Translations under genes and position numbers: made by a program
Part shown: positions 34,589 through 47,801 of the stretch, one piece after another
How the letters are laid out: each line of letters starts with the position of its first letter
Numbering within the stretch: the first letter of the stretch is position 1
The notes under the pieces: model-generated
What the model saw: the letters and a program-made list of their open reading frames with translations, nothing else
What the model was told of the DNA's origin: nothing
The model's database searches: none
DNA from: Pinus tabuliformis
Taxonomy: Eukaryota > Streptophyta > Pinopsida > Pinales > Pinaceae
Assembly (NCBI GenBank): GCA_031772625.1
Contig: CM062804.1
Span: 272,335,174 to 272,399,173 of the forward strand
Direction: 5' to 3'
Length of the DNA: 64,000 bases

Positions 34589-37500
34589 TCAACGCTTGAG
34601 TAGTTTTGGATGCTTCTGTATAAAATTCTCATCCTCCCATGTGGAATCTTCAGCAGATAAGTTCTTCCACTTGATGAGATACTCTGAAATGGATCGATTT
34701 CGTAGTTGTCGAGTTCTTGTTTCTATGACTGCTTCCGGTTCCAATATAATTTTTCCTTCCTCGTCAAGTTCTGGAAATATTGTTTGAATTGGGAGCTTGT
34801 CGCCTATAACCTTCTTTAAACATGAAACATGGAAAACTGGGTGCACTCGAGAAGCTGCAGGAAGCTCCAATTTGTATGCCATAGTACCAATCTTTTGCAA
34901 CACCTTGTACGGACCATAATACTTTGGTGACAATTTGTTATCCTTCTTAGCTTGCTTGAGGGACATTTGTTTATATGGTTGTAGCCGTAGGAATACCCAA
35001 TCACCTACATCAAAACTTCTTTCACTGCGATGTTGATCTTCATGTTGTTTCATTCTATTCTGCGCCAACACGAGGTTATCCTTTAAGAGTTGGAGAACTT
35101 GTTGTTGATGCTCGATGTGATGTTCCACTGCTTGAACCTTATAATTTTCTCTTAAATATGATGTGATGGATGGTGGCTGATATCCATAAAGTGCCATAAA
35201 TGGGGTCATTTTTTCTGTGAAATGGAAGGAAGTGTTATACCACCATTTAGCCAGAGGCAACCATTTGACCCATTGTGTTTGTTTATCAGATACAAAACAA
35301 CGAAGATATCCTTCCAAACATTTGTTCACTATCTCAGTTTTCCCATCAGATTGAGGATGATAAGATGAGCTATGAGCTAACTGAGTAGCCAGACAAGAAA
35401 ATAATTATGTCCAAAAATTTCTAGTGAAAATAGGATCTGTGTTGCTTACAATAATCTTTGGGTTTCCATGTAGCTTTTGAATTGTTTCCATAAATGCCGT
35501 AGAAACTGTACTGGGTTTAAATGGATGTGATAATGCACAAAAGTGTGCATACTTGGTAAGTCTGTCAACTACCACCATGATGACACTCTTTTCCTCAGAC
35601 TTGGGTAAACCTGTGATAAAATCCATTGAAACCTCCTCCCAACATTGGCTTGGAATGGATAAAGGTTGTAATAGACCCAGTGTCTTAATTGTTTCAACTT
35701 TATTTTGTTGGCATACCAAACATTCCGCCACAAACTTTTGAATATCCGATTTAAGGCCATCCCAAAAAAAATCATTCTTAACCCTATGGTAAGTTTTTAA
35801 AAATCCTGAGTGCCCTCCTAAGGGAGAAGCGTGCAATTCCAGAAGAATATTTTGTTTGAGTTGGGAATTCTTACAGAGGTATAAGCGATCTTTGTACCAT
35901 AACGAATCATTTTTCCAGCTAAATGTATCAGATGTACTGGAATCTTGTTGTAACTTTCGAATAAGTTCCCACACTTCTTCATCATTCTTCCATTCCTCCC
36001 TTGCTTCGTTTATCCAATTTGGTTGGATAATAGAAATGGCACACAACAATGCTTCCACATCCTCATCCTTTCTTGAGAGTGCAGCTGCCACAACATTTTG
36101 CTGCCCTTTTTTGTATATGATTTCAAAGTCATAACCCAACATCTTTGTGACCCATTTTTGTTTTTCTTCAAAGGATAATATTTGTTCTAAAAAGTATTTA
36201 AGGCTATCATGATCCGTTTTTACCTTGAAGTGTCTTCCCATTAGGTAGGGTCGCCATTTCTTAAGTGCATGTAGTATTGCCAACATTTCCTTCTCATAAA
36301 TAGCTTTGTGTAAATACTTTCCCTTGATTGGATGACTTTCGAAAGCAATGGGTCTTTCATCTTGCATTAAAATAGCACCAATTCCATTTCCAGAAGCATC
36401 ACATTCCACAATAAAGATTTTTGTGAAGTCTAGTGTAGCTAAGACCGGTACTTGGCACATTGCCTCTTTAAGATCTTCGAAGGCCTTTGTTGCTTTTGGA
36501 GTCCATGAAAATGCATCTTTCTTCAACAATGTTGTTAGAGGTGCTGCTATTTTCCCATAATTCTTAACAAAATTGCGATAATACCCTGTCAACTCGAGAA
36601 ATCCTCGCAAATGCTTTATGGATGTGGGGATTTCCCATTCCTTAATGGCTTTAATTTTGCTAGGGTCTACCTTAACTCCTTCATGAGATACAATATGACC
36701 CAGATATTCCACCTCTTGTACTCCAAAGAAACATTTGGATTTTTTTTCATATAATTGTTTCTCCTCCAATAGTTGTAGCACCCTGTCAACGTGTTTAACA
36801 TGATCCTTCCAAGACTTGCTGTAGATTAGTATATCATCAAAAAATACTAACACAAATTTTCTAAGGGTGGGTTTGAAAATGGAATTCATCAAACCTTGAA
36901 ATGTAGAAGGTGCATTGGTAAGGCCAAAAGGCATGACCAAAAACTCATAGTGACCCTCATGAGTTCTAAATGCTATTTTTAGAATGTCTAGAGTCTTCAT
37001 TCTGATTTGATGATATCCTGAACGAAGATCTAACTTGGTGAAGTAAATTGATCCATGCAATTCATCCAATAATTCATCAATGACAGGAATGGCAAACTTA
37101 TCTTTAATAGTGAGCTTGTTGAGCTCCCTATAATCTAGACACATGCGCCATGATCCATCCTTCTTGTGCACCAATACTACTGGAGCAGAGAAAGAACTTT
37201 GGCTAGGTTGAATTATACCAGCCTCAAGCATTTCTGCAACCATACGTTCAATTTCACTCTTTTGGGCATAGGGATATCTTTACGGCCTGATGTTTGGAGG
37301 AACACTTCCTGGAATCAAATGAACAGCATGATCATGATCACGAATAGGTGGGAGAATTTTGGGAGTCTCAAATACCTTGGAATGATTTTCCAAGACTTTT
37401 TGGAGATCTGGAGCAATAGATGAATTCGATGTGGAAACATCTAGCGAACATAATTGTGCAATTACACCTCGTTGTTCCTTTTTTAGAAGCTTTGTCATAC

Positions 37501-37765
37501 CATTAGAGTTTATTATCTTTCTTGGTTTCCCTGTAATACCCCTTAATTCAACTTCCTTTCCTTCCGCATAAAGTTTCATGAAAAGTTCTTGAAAGTTAAA
37601 AGCTATTATACCCAAGGATTGTAGCCATTGGACTCCTAATACAACATCAGCACCTCCCATTGGAATGGAAAGCATTAGGCTTTTCAATACATATTCTCCC
37701 ATGGATAGCTTGATATTATGGCACTTTCCAGAGCAATTTATCATTCCTCCATTTGCAACCATCAC
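34589..37765 (-). pseudogene. Chromovirus protease end, reverse transcriptase, RNase H, integrase, chromodomain (broken)
   Basis: Read on the minus strand from high to low coordinates. Reverse transcriptase spans about 37240-36700, with FGLTNAPSTFQ and an FFDD version of the catalytic box. RNase H has VECDASG near 36400. The integrase zinc region (HASPLGGHSGF...CLVCQQNK) is near 35850-35700 and the integrase core (SMDFITGLP) near 35625. The integrase C-terminal region is followed by a chromodomain (YLIKWKN...STWEDE) near 34690-34630. Chromodomains of this group bind modified histone tails and direct insertion to heterochromatin. The coding sequence is broken in a few places; I do not list them. 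Confidence 0.92.
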
Positions 37766-39148
37766 TTAACACTCTGGTGCAGGATATAGGAAGCAATTCA
37801 ATTCTTTTGCTATCTTACAATGAATAAAATTGTGGGTACTTCCTGAATCAATCAACACTATTACCTTTTTCTTCTTGATTTGTCCTTCTATCTTGATGGT
37901 TTGAGGAGTGGTAATTCCAGCCAATGCATTACAAGATATGGTCGAATTCATATCTTCTTTATCTAGGCTTTGTCCCTTGAGTATATCCTCTTCTTTTGAC
38001 CTTTCTTGCTCCTTTTCTTCTTCCTCTTCACAATCTATGTAGAATAATTTCTTCTCAGCACACTTATGACCTTTAGTGTATTTGCTATCACAATTGTAAC
38101 AAAGCCCTTTTGCTCTTTTTTCTTCCAATTTGTTGTGGTGTCAACCTTATAGGTTGTGGAAGGCTAGGGGCAACACTTCCATCTTTATAGTTGTGAGTGG
38201 TATGCTTCTTGGTTGCCATAATTTTGCTTTCCATTTTCCTTGCTAACCTAAATGCCTTCTCTATGAATCAGGTTCCCAAAGGCGAACATCATGTTGGATA
38301 TTATCCTTTAAAGTTCCTATGAACACATCAATCCTATGCTCCTCTGGAATATTTTTTACCCTTATGTTCAATTTTTGGAACTCCTCAATGTGCTCCATTA
38401 TTGAACCCTTTTGTTTGAGACTTATCAATTGGCTAAAAAAAGTGTTGCTTTTTGTATCCTCATAATGTGCTGTCAATTCTTCCATAAAAATTGCCCAAGT
38501 GATAATTTGTTTACGAGAGCAAATCCATTGATACCATACAAACTGATTTGGTTCCAAATATAAAGTTGCAATATGTACCTTTTATGTGTTTTGCACATTA
38601 TTGAGATCGAAAAATTGCTCCATCTGTAATATCCATGTTGCAGGATCCTTGCCATCAGACTTCCTCATATCGATTTTTGGAATATGGTGGGTCTTTGATC
38701 CAACATTAGAGTCTATGGAATCATGATTAACATTTCTTTTGTTTTCATCATGAGTTTCATTTACTACCCTTTCACCATTAGTGACCATTTCTTGTAGCAA
38801 TTTATTCATATTTATCTTCAATTCTTCCATCTTATCATCCATGCCATCTATTTTAGCGTCCATGCCATTCATCTTAGCTTCCATGCCATCCATCTTAGCT
38901 TCTACGCCTTTCTTTAAACAATCCATCTTAGCTTCTACACCTTTCTTTAAACCATCCATCTTAGCTTTTACATCTTTCTTTAAACCATCCATCTTAGATT
39001 CTGTTACTTTTTGTGCAAGTGACACTTGTTGCACTTGGTCTCGTAATTTTGATATATCATGTTGCATTTCTTCCTCTTCTTCATGAGTCATGCTAGAGCT
39101 TTCAGGTTGCTTACTAGGTGTTTGCATTTTCTTTCCTTGGGGCATCAA
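37766..39148 (-). pseudogene. Chromovirus Gag and protease start (broken)
   Basis: It starts with MMPQGKKMQTP at 39148, minus strand. Residues 53-115 form a coiled coil built from 11-residue units (MDGLKK-x-V-x-AK) that change into 7-residue units (MDGMEAK type). Downstream come a Gag core fragment (near 38550-38270), a CCHC-like knuckle (CYNCDSKYTKGHKC) near 38100-38060, an acidic Glu/Lys run, and the protease active site VLIDSGSTHNF near 37860-37830. The order and knuckle type are normal for plant chromoviruses. It is broken at several places. Confidence 0.88.
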
Positions 39149-39809
39149 TTACCGATAATAATGCTTTACTATGCCCTTTGAATTCCTTCAAACTAATTTT
39201 TCAAACCAAGCTTATGCAAAAATTTAAAAAAAAACTACACACCTTTTTTCACTTTGTAGGAGCTTGATATTGAATCTGATGTATCTCTGTAATTTTAGAT
39301 CATCCAATCTGAAATTGCGACCTGTAGTAGCCCTCTGCGTTCTCTTTCCAATGCCACTAGTCTGATCCAAATTGGATTCTCCAAGAAAAAGTTATGCACA
39401 ATCTCCCAAGATGACCCGATTATAGACCTTTCGAGAAGAGCGAACTTGTATGAAGTGCCACGTGTCACTATTTCAACCTTTGGCTCTGAAAAATATATAC
39501 AAGAAACTACAGTGCGTCCTTTTTCTGTACCTTCTTACAAAATTTTAATCTGATGTTCAGAGAGAAAGTTATGACGATTTTCCCCAGGTCACCTATTTGG
39601 AATGTAATTCAGGAGTCTGCAAAAAGACCAACTTCCTCAGATCATATCTCCACAAATATAGTGCGAAAATATATGAAATTTGGACCCGGGGTTCAGTGAG
39701 ATTTCGTCTCAAATGGGTTTTTTTTTTATCTTCTGAAACGTCGCAGAAAAAAATTTATAGCAAAAATGCCACGATGACCTATTTGGAGCAGCGAAACCCT
39801 AGAATCCAA

Positions 39810-39821
39810 AGCTCTCATACC
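39810..39821 (-). other. Primer binding site of chromovirus
   Basis: On the minus strand this reads TGGTATGAGAGC, two bases after the 5' LTR end, and is close to the initiator-Met tRNA complement. Confidence 0.8.
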
Positions 39822-39823
39822 AA

Positions 39824-40157
39824 ATGTTATGAAACCAGCTCATAAAAAGATAGAAAAGATAGATCAACGCCTTAGAATTCAACCTCTTTGAGGGGGCCAC
39901 CTCCTTTACATTATATAAATGAACAATTCTTGGATGATTCAAATGACAAAACCTCCTTTCTATATATAGGAGTCTAAGGGGTCACAATATAACCAAGCCA
40001 ACCTAACAATAATAATATAAGGGCACAAAAATAACAATAGAGGGATTCTATGGGGCACAGTAATAACAATATGGGGACAATAGGGGCACAACAATATTAA
40101 TAAGGGATACAACTACAATATTAATGGGGGCATCACTAGTATTATAGGGACCTAATA
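39824..40157 (-). repeat. 5' LTR of chromovirus
   Basis: It pairs with 34227-34559 and carries a minus-strand TATA motif (CTATATATAG) near 39959-39969, a likely promoter core. Confidence 0.92.
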
Positions 40158-40194
40158 ATGAAGCTAAGGGTGAAGCTCACAATGAACTAGGGTT

Positions 40195-40385
40195 TTCTAA
40201 TTCCTAGACACTGGCACAGAACTGAGAAATTTAGTCCCTGGTCGCTAGCACAGAATGGTCATGAGAGCGACCAGGGACCCTTGGACGCTGGCACAGAGTC
40301 CTCATGAGAGTGACCGGGGGTTTGGGTCAGTTTGGTCCCCGGTCGCTTGTACAGAATGGTATGGGAGCGACTGAGTTGCCATAGT
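40195..40385. repeat. Imperfect GGTCGC-type repeats
   Basis: Three or four degenerate copies of a roughly 40-bp unit with CTGGTCGCTAGCACAGAATGG-like and GAGAGCGACC-like halves. The halves are partly complementary to each other (GGTCGCT and AGCGACC), so each unit can fold. The block lies inside the solo-LTR-like insertion. Confidence 0.6.
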
Positions 40386-40944
40386 CATTATCATGCAATT
40401 CACAGAGAACGACCAAGTCTGTCATAGTCACCTGCACGGCTCCTCCTCCCTACGTCCGGGACTCCAAGATGAGATTTCAGTGTTCCAAATATTTTTCTCA
40501 ATGACAAAAGTGTTCATTAATAGGGTATAGGAAGTGACAATACATTACAGTTATCTGAACCAGAGTTTTGATGTTTAGATGCATTTCATGGATATTCTAG
40601 TTGTTGTGAAGATATGGATCATCGTACTCTATTTTGCTGAATCATTTAATGACAATCTATTAGAAGAAGAATTGCAAGGGTTTTCCCCGCAGTGGGTTTT
40701 TCTTTGGTCTCCAACCAATCCTGGTGTCTTTATGTGTGCATGATTTTCTTCTCTTGTTCCTTTATGTTTTATTGCATTGATAATGATGTTATTGTTCTTT
40801 CTACTTAATTGCATATGTTGATGAATAATGGTGTAGTTCTGAATAATGTAATAATAATATGGGGTGAACTTAATGTATTAATGAAGAAATGCAATTATCA
40901 AAGCAAAGAACAATGTAGCCCTATGAAAAATTAACATAAAACAA

Positions 40945-41503
40945 CTCCACCATTCATGATAAGGATAGTAGAGTGCACGATATCCTTGAAAGAGTTCACT
41001 CAGATGTGTGTGGACATTTCTCGACAACCTCCACAGGCAAGCACATGTATTATGTTATATTTATAGATGATTTCTCATGTAAGTGTTGGATTTTCTTAAT
41101 GCAGAATAAAGACCATACATTCTTTAAAATTTGTGAATTTAAAGCACTTGTTGAGAAAGACACTAGCAGGAAAGTGAAGGTTCTCAGGAGCAATAATGGT
41201 GGTGAATATGTGTTGAATGAGTTCAAGTACTTTTGTGCATCAAAAGGCATTCGACGAGACTTAATAACACCCCATAACCCACAACATAATGGGGTGGCTA
41301 AGAGGAAGAGCAGAAGTATTGTGGGAGTTGAACGAGTTATGTTACATGATCAGGGCCTACCATTTCACTTATGGGCTAAAGCATGTAACACAATTGTGTA
41401 TGTGCAGAACAAGACTCCTCATCAGATTCTCAGTATGAGTACACCAGAAGAAGCCTTTTCAAGGAAGAAACCAGATGTGTCACACTTGAGGATCTTTGTT
41501 TCA
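40945..41503 (+). pseudogene. Copia integrase core remnant (broken)
   Basis: The frame resumes after the first insertion stack with DILERVHSDVCG, an integrase core start (HSDVCG near 40990), then FIDDFS, GGEYVLNEF, PHNPQHNGVAKRK (near 41270) and the typical LWAKACNT...VQNKTPH segment. It ends at 41503, where the old gypsy LTR begins; the integrase C-terminal end continues at 62286. Homology to Ty1/copia integrase is clear. The element as a whole is broken. Confidence 0.88.
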
Positions 41504-42126
41504 TGATCCGGGTGGATATTGGTGGCCACTTACCTATTCCACTTGTATCCCCAACACTGTTTCTTATAGTTTTTCAGTTTCCTTAATTGTAGCATAGTTT
41601 ACTATTTTTGGCAGTTTTTCGGGACCTGATCTTCCGCAACCATTTTGAGGCCCTAAACGAGGTTTTTTTTTGGAAAAAGGGAAAACATTACATTTATTTA
41701 ATGTTTGTATTCAAAACTTGTATTCCTCGGATAGATATTTCTAGCGAGGTATTGTGCACGTCAAATGGAGATCGTATGCCAAAGTTACAACCCCGGGAAG
41801 TTGATGTACCAATCTACCCAAACGGGGCCCATAGTTTTGAAACTTCATCTCCTAGGGTTAGGATTTTGGATGTTTAGGGTTTTCCATTATTTCTCAACAA
41901 TAAATAGGCCTTCAAGCCTTATTGTAACACATTTCATAGGCATGTAGCTGCCACATCTCTTCTCAAGGATAAGCTACCATCATCCAATCTAGTTTATTTC
42001 CATTTATGTATGTAAGCATATTTCAATTATTTGATATTAATGAAATGAAGTTTTATTTCTATAACATCTCTATGTATATGTGTAAATTTTTTGTATTTTA
42101 TTGCGTTCGTTCTTAAGTCTGGATCA
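41504..42126 (+). repeat. 5' LTR of old gypsy copy
   Basis: This is 623 bp, TGATCC...GGATCA, clearly alignable to the array LTRs but with many substitutions. A primer site (TGGTATCAGAGTGG) follows at 42128. Confidence 0.92.
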
Positions 42127-42167
42127 GTGGTATCAGAGTGGTCTGCTCTTTCTCTGTTTTTTTTTGC

Positions 42168-45100
42168 ATGTCCCCAACGAGGTCAAGGTATAAGGAGTTA
42201 GGGATCTAACTAGTTGAACCTTTGTAAGACCAACCTCGCAAACCCCAATGGCCTCCCATGGTGGAAGAAAATAAATATGATGGGGTAGGAGATCCTTTAA
42301 AAATATTGCTCAAGGAAGCCCTCGAGCAACAAAGGAACGTGATGATGGATAACTTTCCCCAAATCTTTCGGAGGCTACCCACAGGCGACGCATTTTCATC
42401 CAAAAGCCACTCTGGAGGTGCCACTCCTTTTAAGGTACAAGTTAACTTTGATATTCCAATATTTGAAGGCCAGATAGATGCAGATGCCATAGATAGATGG
42501 TTAAATCTGTTGGAAGGATATTTTTCAATTCATGACTTTTACAATTGTGAAAAGATTACTTTTGAACTTCTCAAAGTTGCCCCACATGTCAAGGACTAGT
42601 GGGAAACATATTGTGAACAAAAGGACGAGAGGGAATCCTCACTGTTTTCAGTTGCACCCACTTGGAATTCTTTCTGAGACGCCATAAAGGAACAATATTA
42701 CCCTGTCGAGAGCTATGAACATAAATACATAAATTGAACCACGTTGTGGTAGGGAAGGTACCAAGATGTGTCAGAGTTCACAAATGTTTTCCATACCCTT
42801 TACACGAAGTTGGGTATCAAGGATTCTAAGTGGAATTTGGTACTCAAGTACCGTGACTGTTTACACAAGTACATCTAGGACGAGATGGTGTTCCTGGACA
42901 TCTCCTCGCTTAGTGTCGCCTATCGATACAATGTCAATATCGAGTAGACATTTAAACAGAAAAAGTGAGACTTTGGATCTGAGAATCTGAAGCAAGAGAA
43001 AGGCGCCCCCAAGCTGTAGAAAAAAGGACAAAGTCAAGGTGAGAAACCCAGGACAACCTGCCAAAGCCACAACCAAAGAACAACACCGCGAAGACAAAGA
43101 AGGACACAGGGAAATGGTGTGAGTTCCATAAGAGACCCACTCACAACACAAGTGAGTGTCAAGCCAAGCAGTCACTGGTGGCTGAGTTGAAGCCTTCTGA
43201 ATCAGATGCATGTTCTGACTCTGGGTCAGAAACTGACAAGAGGAATCAAAAAGGGAAGAATATTATCAATGTGAAGCCTAGTGCCACCATTGACACCACC
43301 AAGATCCAGAATGATGAGCCCGAAGATCCAGAGGAGGGGGAGCAACTCTTCCACTCATAGATGTGGATGAAGGTTTCCCCATTGCAGTTCATTGTCGATA
43401 GAGGGAGCCAAAAGAACCTCATTTCAGCAGAGGTCATGAAGCAGTTGGGCCTACTGACCACACCACACCCACATTCGTACAACATTGGGTGGCAAAACCA
43501 AGGGCGAGATTTCTACATCAGCCAACAATGTTTCCTTCCCTACAACATCAAGCCCTTCACAGATGAGGTAATGTGTGGTGTTTCTCCTTTATAAGTTTGT
43601 GATGTATTAATAGGCCAACCATACTTGTGGAAGCTACATGTTGTGTATGAGTCTAGGCCCTGCATTGTTATTATTACTTTGGATGATAAGTTGTTCAGGA
43701 TACCGAAGGTAGCATCGCCTACCGCCATTTCTTTTATCACTGCTACGCAATGTAGTAAGATCATTTCCCAGACCAAGAATTTTTGTTTCCTTATGATTCG
43801 CCCTCAATGAAAGAAGAAGATTGTGGCCACAACCTCTAGACAGTGCTCCTTTGCATGACAGAAATAGATGGACAAGGTTGTGGAGGAGTATAGGGACATC
43901 TTCACCTCACCCATAGGGGTACCTCTAAATGTCAGGTCAAGCTCTCCATTGATCTGACCCCGGGCACATCGCTACCCAATGGACTGATATTTTGACGCTC
44001 TGTTCTAGAGATCGATGAAATCAAGAGGCAGATTCAGGAGCTGTTGCAGAAAGGGAACATCAGGCCAAGTTCGTCACCCTGTGGGAGCCCAGTCATGTTG
44101 GTATAGAAGGAGGATGGGACCTGGAGACTTTGTATTGATTATCAGGTGTTGAACAAGATCACTATCCGAAACACATATCCAACCCCATGGATTGATGACC
44201 TTCTGGACCAGCATAAGGGGGGGAAATATTTCATCAAGATTGACTTGAAGTTTGGTTATCATCAGGTATTGATTAAACCCTCTTATGTGTGGAAGATTGC
44301 CTTCAAATCCAAGGAGGGTTTTTCGAATGGTTGGTTATGCCTTTTAGGTTGACAAATTCCCTCAAAACCTTCATGAAGCTGATGGATGACATCTTGTGAC
44401 CCTTCACAAACTCATTCGCAGTGGTGTATTTGGATGACATTTTGATCTTCAACCAGAGTTGGGAAGAGCACCTCCACCATATTCGACAGGTCCTCCAAAG
44501 CCTGCAAAAACACAAGTTATGTGACAATTTGGAGAAATGCACTTTTGGTATGACCCAGGTTCAATATTTGGGGCATATCATTGATGAGCAAGGTGTGCCT
44601 GTGGACCCATCCAAGACACAAGTCATTCAAGATTGGCCAACCCCAACCACTCTAACAGAGCTCCATATCTTTCTAGGACTTGCCAACTTCTACTGCAGGT
44701 TTGTGTTGGGTTCTCTCATATCACTCGTCCCTTGAGTCAAGTCACCAAGGGAGGAGCGAAAGAAAATTCCTTCTGGTATGAATCCCAATAGAAGGTGTTT
44801 TCCAATTTGAAACATCACCTCTGCTTTGCATCGGTGCTCACATTACTGGACTTGCAACAACCATTTGAGATTGAGACAGATGCCTTTGATTATTCTATTG
44901 GTGTAGTTATTACTCAGCAGGGGCATTAAGTGGCATATCACAATGAGACACTTTCAGAAACAGTCTGAAAGTATCGCACCTATGACAAAGAGATGTATTC
45001 CATTATGCAGACCTACTGATAATGGAAGCATTACATTTTGGGGAAGGAAATGGTCATCCACACACATCACCGACCCCGGTAGTTCATACAGACACAAGGG

Positions 45101-45786
45101 AAGTTATTGAAAGATTTCTATAAAAAATGGTCCACATACCTGCAACAATTCCATTTGAACATTAAGTACAAAAAGGGAAGCACCAACAATGTGTCAGTCT
45201 GCCTCCCCCGACCGTTTGTCATGGTGCTGACCACCGTGCTCAACTCTTATGGGAACGAGACTGCGGGGTGATCACATCTTTACAAGAGCAATATAGAATT
45301 TGGAAACACATACTAGATGATCCTAGAAGGCAAGCAAGTTCCAAATTTTCACCTTCAAGATGCATTGTTATGCCACCATGGACACCTTTGTGTTCCTTCA
45401 AGCAAGTGTGCCAAGATTATTTTGGAGGCACACTACAGTTGATTCACTGGACATTTTAGGGTAGAGAAAATAGCGGCAGTGTTTCATAAGTATTTTTATT
45501 GGTCGAACCTTTGACAGGATGTTGGGAAGTATATCAGATCCTGCACTACCTACATCATTTTCAAGAAGAAAGGCCTATATACTCCTCTTCCTACTCCTAG
45601 TCGACCTTGGGAATCCATATCCATGGATTACATGTTGTGCCTTACTTCTACTAAGCATGTCAACGACTACATTTTCATGGTCATCGACAGATTCTCTAAG
45701 ATGACCATTCTGGCGACTTGCAAGAACAGTATCACAATGGAAGCCACTGCTAAGATCTTCTTTGAATGAGTGTGGGTACACTTTGG
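42168..45786 (+). pseudogene. Old gypsy Gag to integrase (broken), first part
   Basis: It aligns along its length with the array Gag-Pol. The Gag core lies near 42440-42960, the zinc knuckle near 43110-43160, the protease near 43380-43620, reverse transcriptase near 44100-44600 with YLDD near 44430, RNase H near 44850-45080 and integrase from about 45400. It is broken at many places and inactive. It stops inside the integrase core at the GATCC where the next element inserted; the rest follows at 60739. Confidence 0.9.
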
Positions 45787-45791
45787 GATCC

Positions 45792-46758
45792 TGTTGGGGC
45801 AAAGTGATTTCCTATCATTTAATTTGTCAACCCGGGGGTTTCGTAAACTTGTGAAGCATGCGTGCACTGTATGTGCTAGAAATTGTCTTTTAGTTTAGAT
45901 CAATCTAACTACAAAATAACGAAAACCAATTCATCTAATCTATGAAATCAAATAATGAAAGTGAAATTAAACTAACATATGAAACAAAAAACAACTAATG
46001 TATACTTAGTTACTCCAGCATTTAGTTATGAAGTGTTACCTTCTTGAGAAGATGTGTAAACAACTATTTATACTTTAACTTCTAATGTCCTAGAAAATCA
46101 AGTGTGCAGAAAATAACTCAGTAATTGCATGTATTAAATATTCAACCATTCAATCTTGAAATATGATTAAATCAATTTCTTAAAATGATCTTTATGAATA
46201 TCAGTTAATGCAATTAAATGAGGATCTTATAAGCAAATATAAGCATGAAAAAGTAAAGCTCAATGATTGCATAGGTTGAACATTCAATCACCCAATTTGA
46301 AGTCACCTTCTTGGCCTTATATCTTTATCCAATTATACAATGAATTGATAGTTTAATCTAACAAAGTAAATAACACAACATGAAAGGAAACTAAATAACT
46401 ATGAGATCTTGCCTCAAACTTAATCCAATTGGAAAATACATAAATATTTCCTATTGAAAGGTTTGTAGAAAAGCAAAGATTACACAGTCATTCTAAAACT
46501 AATACTAAAAAAGCAAATGAACTTTAATCTATAAAAGCAATTTAATCTCACACATTGTAGGTGGCCAATCCAAAAGCATGAGAGATGGCAAGTTGAGAGG
46601 CTCCAAATGCAAGCATAACCAAATCAAAGTGAACATCACTCATGAGCATGGTGCCAAATCCAAATTCTATATTCAAAACATGAGCATTTCCCCAACTTTA
46701 CACATCCTTTAAAAGGAGAAGGCTCTCCTATTTATACAAAAACATAAGAAGCTACCCT
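45792..46758 (-). repeat. 3' LTR of Athila-like element, outer part
   Basis: It aligns with 59507-60480. It is interrupted at 46758 by the insertion of the 1041-bp-LTR element and resumes at 54595. Confidence 0.85.
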
Positions 46759-47799
46759 TGTTATAGACATTTTTGTGCCCTGCAACCACAAGCATGAAAT
46801 GGCCATAAACCAAGGGCTCCTAAGTCCCTAAAAGTGTTGTTCTAACCCCTAAAGGAACAAGGTCAACAGATTACAGCTTCTCCCAGAAGTTCTCCATGAG
46901 AAACTGCTCAGAATTGGTCAAAACAGGATCATTGCAGCTGCTCCACTGGCTAAGTGCGTTGCATCTCACCTAAATACACTGTGAGGGTGCGTTGCATTTC
47001 AAAAGTCCCTTCTATGGGGTGCGATGGGCGAGAAATGACAAATGGCAGTGTCATTCCGCGAGGTGGAGAGACAATGGAAGCTTCCAGAATCTTCTCCTGT
47101 GACACTTGCCTCACTGAATTCGACCAAGGATGAGTAAGAGGCCTTCAGTCTCCAAGTGGAAGCAAAAAATTTCAGAGAGAAGACACTAATCAAATCAAAA
47201 GCTGACTCATCCCCCTTACAGATATCTATATATGGATCCCTCATCCCAGAGATCCAGAGGCTGGAATTTTGCATATTGTAAGGAAGTGATGTTGGTTTCT
47301 AGAGACAAACATCAGATTGTTGGGTGATCTAAGCTTTGTTTGAGGTGAAGAGGGGCTTCTTTGCTGGGAGGTTGATGCTGGGTCGGAACAACTGGTTGTA
47401 ACTCCTCCTAGATCTTTTCTTGCTTATCAATAAAAACTATTTGAGTTTTCCTCCATGCTTTTGTATCATTGATGCTTGTTACATTTGTATGGTCAATTTA
47501 CATCTGATCCTAGATTGTTTATGAATATAGATCCATGTCTTTGTATAGTGCTATGCTTCTGTGATCTTACAGGTACTTTGTGAAGCTGGGCGTGCAAGGG
47601 AGCAGGTAGCTGAGGACTATCAAAGAAGAGAGGGATCGAATCAAAGGATTAGCGCAAGACAAAGGTTGGTCTTTCTGTTCCTCTCTATCTATAATTCATA
47701 AAGGAAAAGCAAAAGTAGTTTTTCTCTGTTTGTTTCTAAGGCAGCTGTCACACCTTAGTGTGATAGAGCAGTTCTATATAGACACTTTTCCCTGTAACA
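46759..47799 (+). repeat. 5' LTR, 1041 bp
   Basis: It begins TGTTATAGAC and ends CTGTAACA. A CTATATATGG TATA-like motif lies near 47227-47236 and a second TATATAG near 47776. Confidence 0.93.
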
Positions 47800-47801
47800 A
47801 A

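Larger units (their letters stand above)
34227..40157 (-). mobile_element. Ty3/gypsy chromovirus, minus strand, broken
   Basis: The element is 5.93 kb. Its 333-334-bp LTRs lie at 34227-34559 and 39824-40157 with TGTTA...TAACA ends (one end base changed on the right). Exact ATGAA target duplications lie at 34222-34226 and 40158-40162. Both LTRs and all protein domains are present in order, with a chromodomain at the C-terminal end of integrase, which defines chromoviruses; the short LTRs would suit a Reina-like lineage, but that is inference. LTRs differ at roughly 3-4 percent by eye, a moderate age. The polyprotein is broken at about five places. Confidence 0.93.
33880..40936 (+). mobile_element. 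Solo-LTR-like insertion in copia, itself split by a chromovirus
   Basis: Copia coding sequence is interrupted by DNA that begins TGTTAA at 33880 and ends TTAACA at 40936, an inverted pair typical of LTR ends. After removal of the chromovirus (34227-40157), about 1.1 kb remains, with a TATAAATA at 34111-34118 and no coding potential, so a solo LTR is the simplest reading. I could not find a clear 5-bp target duplication, so the exact right end is uncertain by a few bases. Confidence 0.6.

Noticed and set aside
40195-40385. CRISPR-like array in the GGTCGC repeats
   Set aside because: Units are imperfect, foldable and adjoining without unique spacers, in plant repeat DNA.
46999-47274. Minus-strand 91-residue frame present in both 1041-bp LTRs (also 53789-54064)
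   Set aside because: The two LTRs are recent copies of one sequence, so an open frame in both is not independent evidence; no domain or start context supports it.
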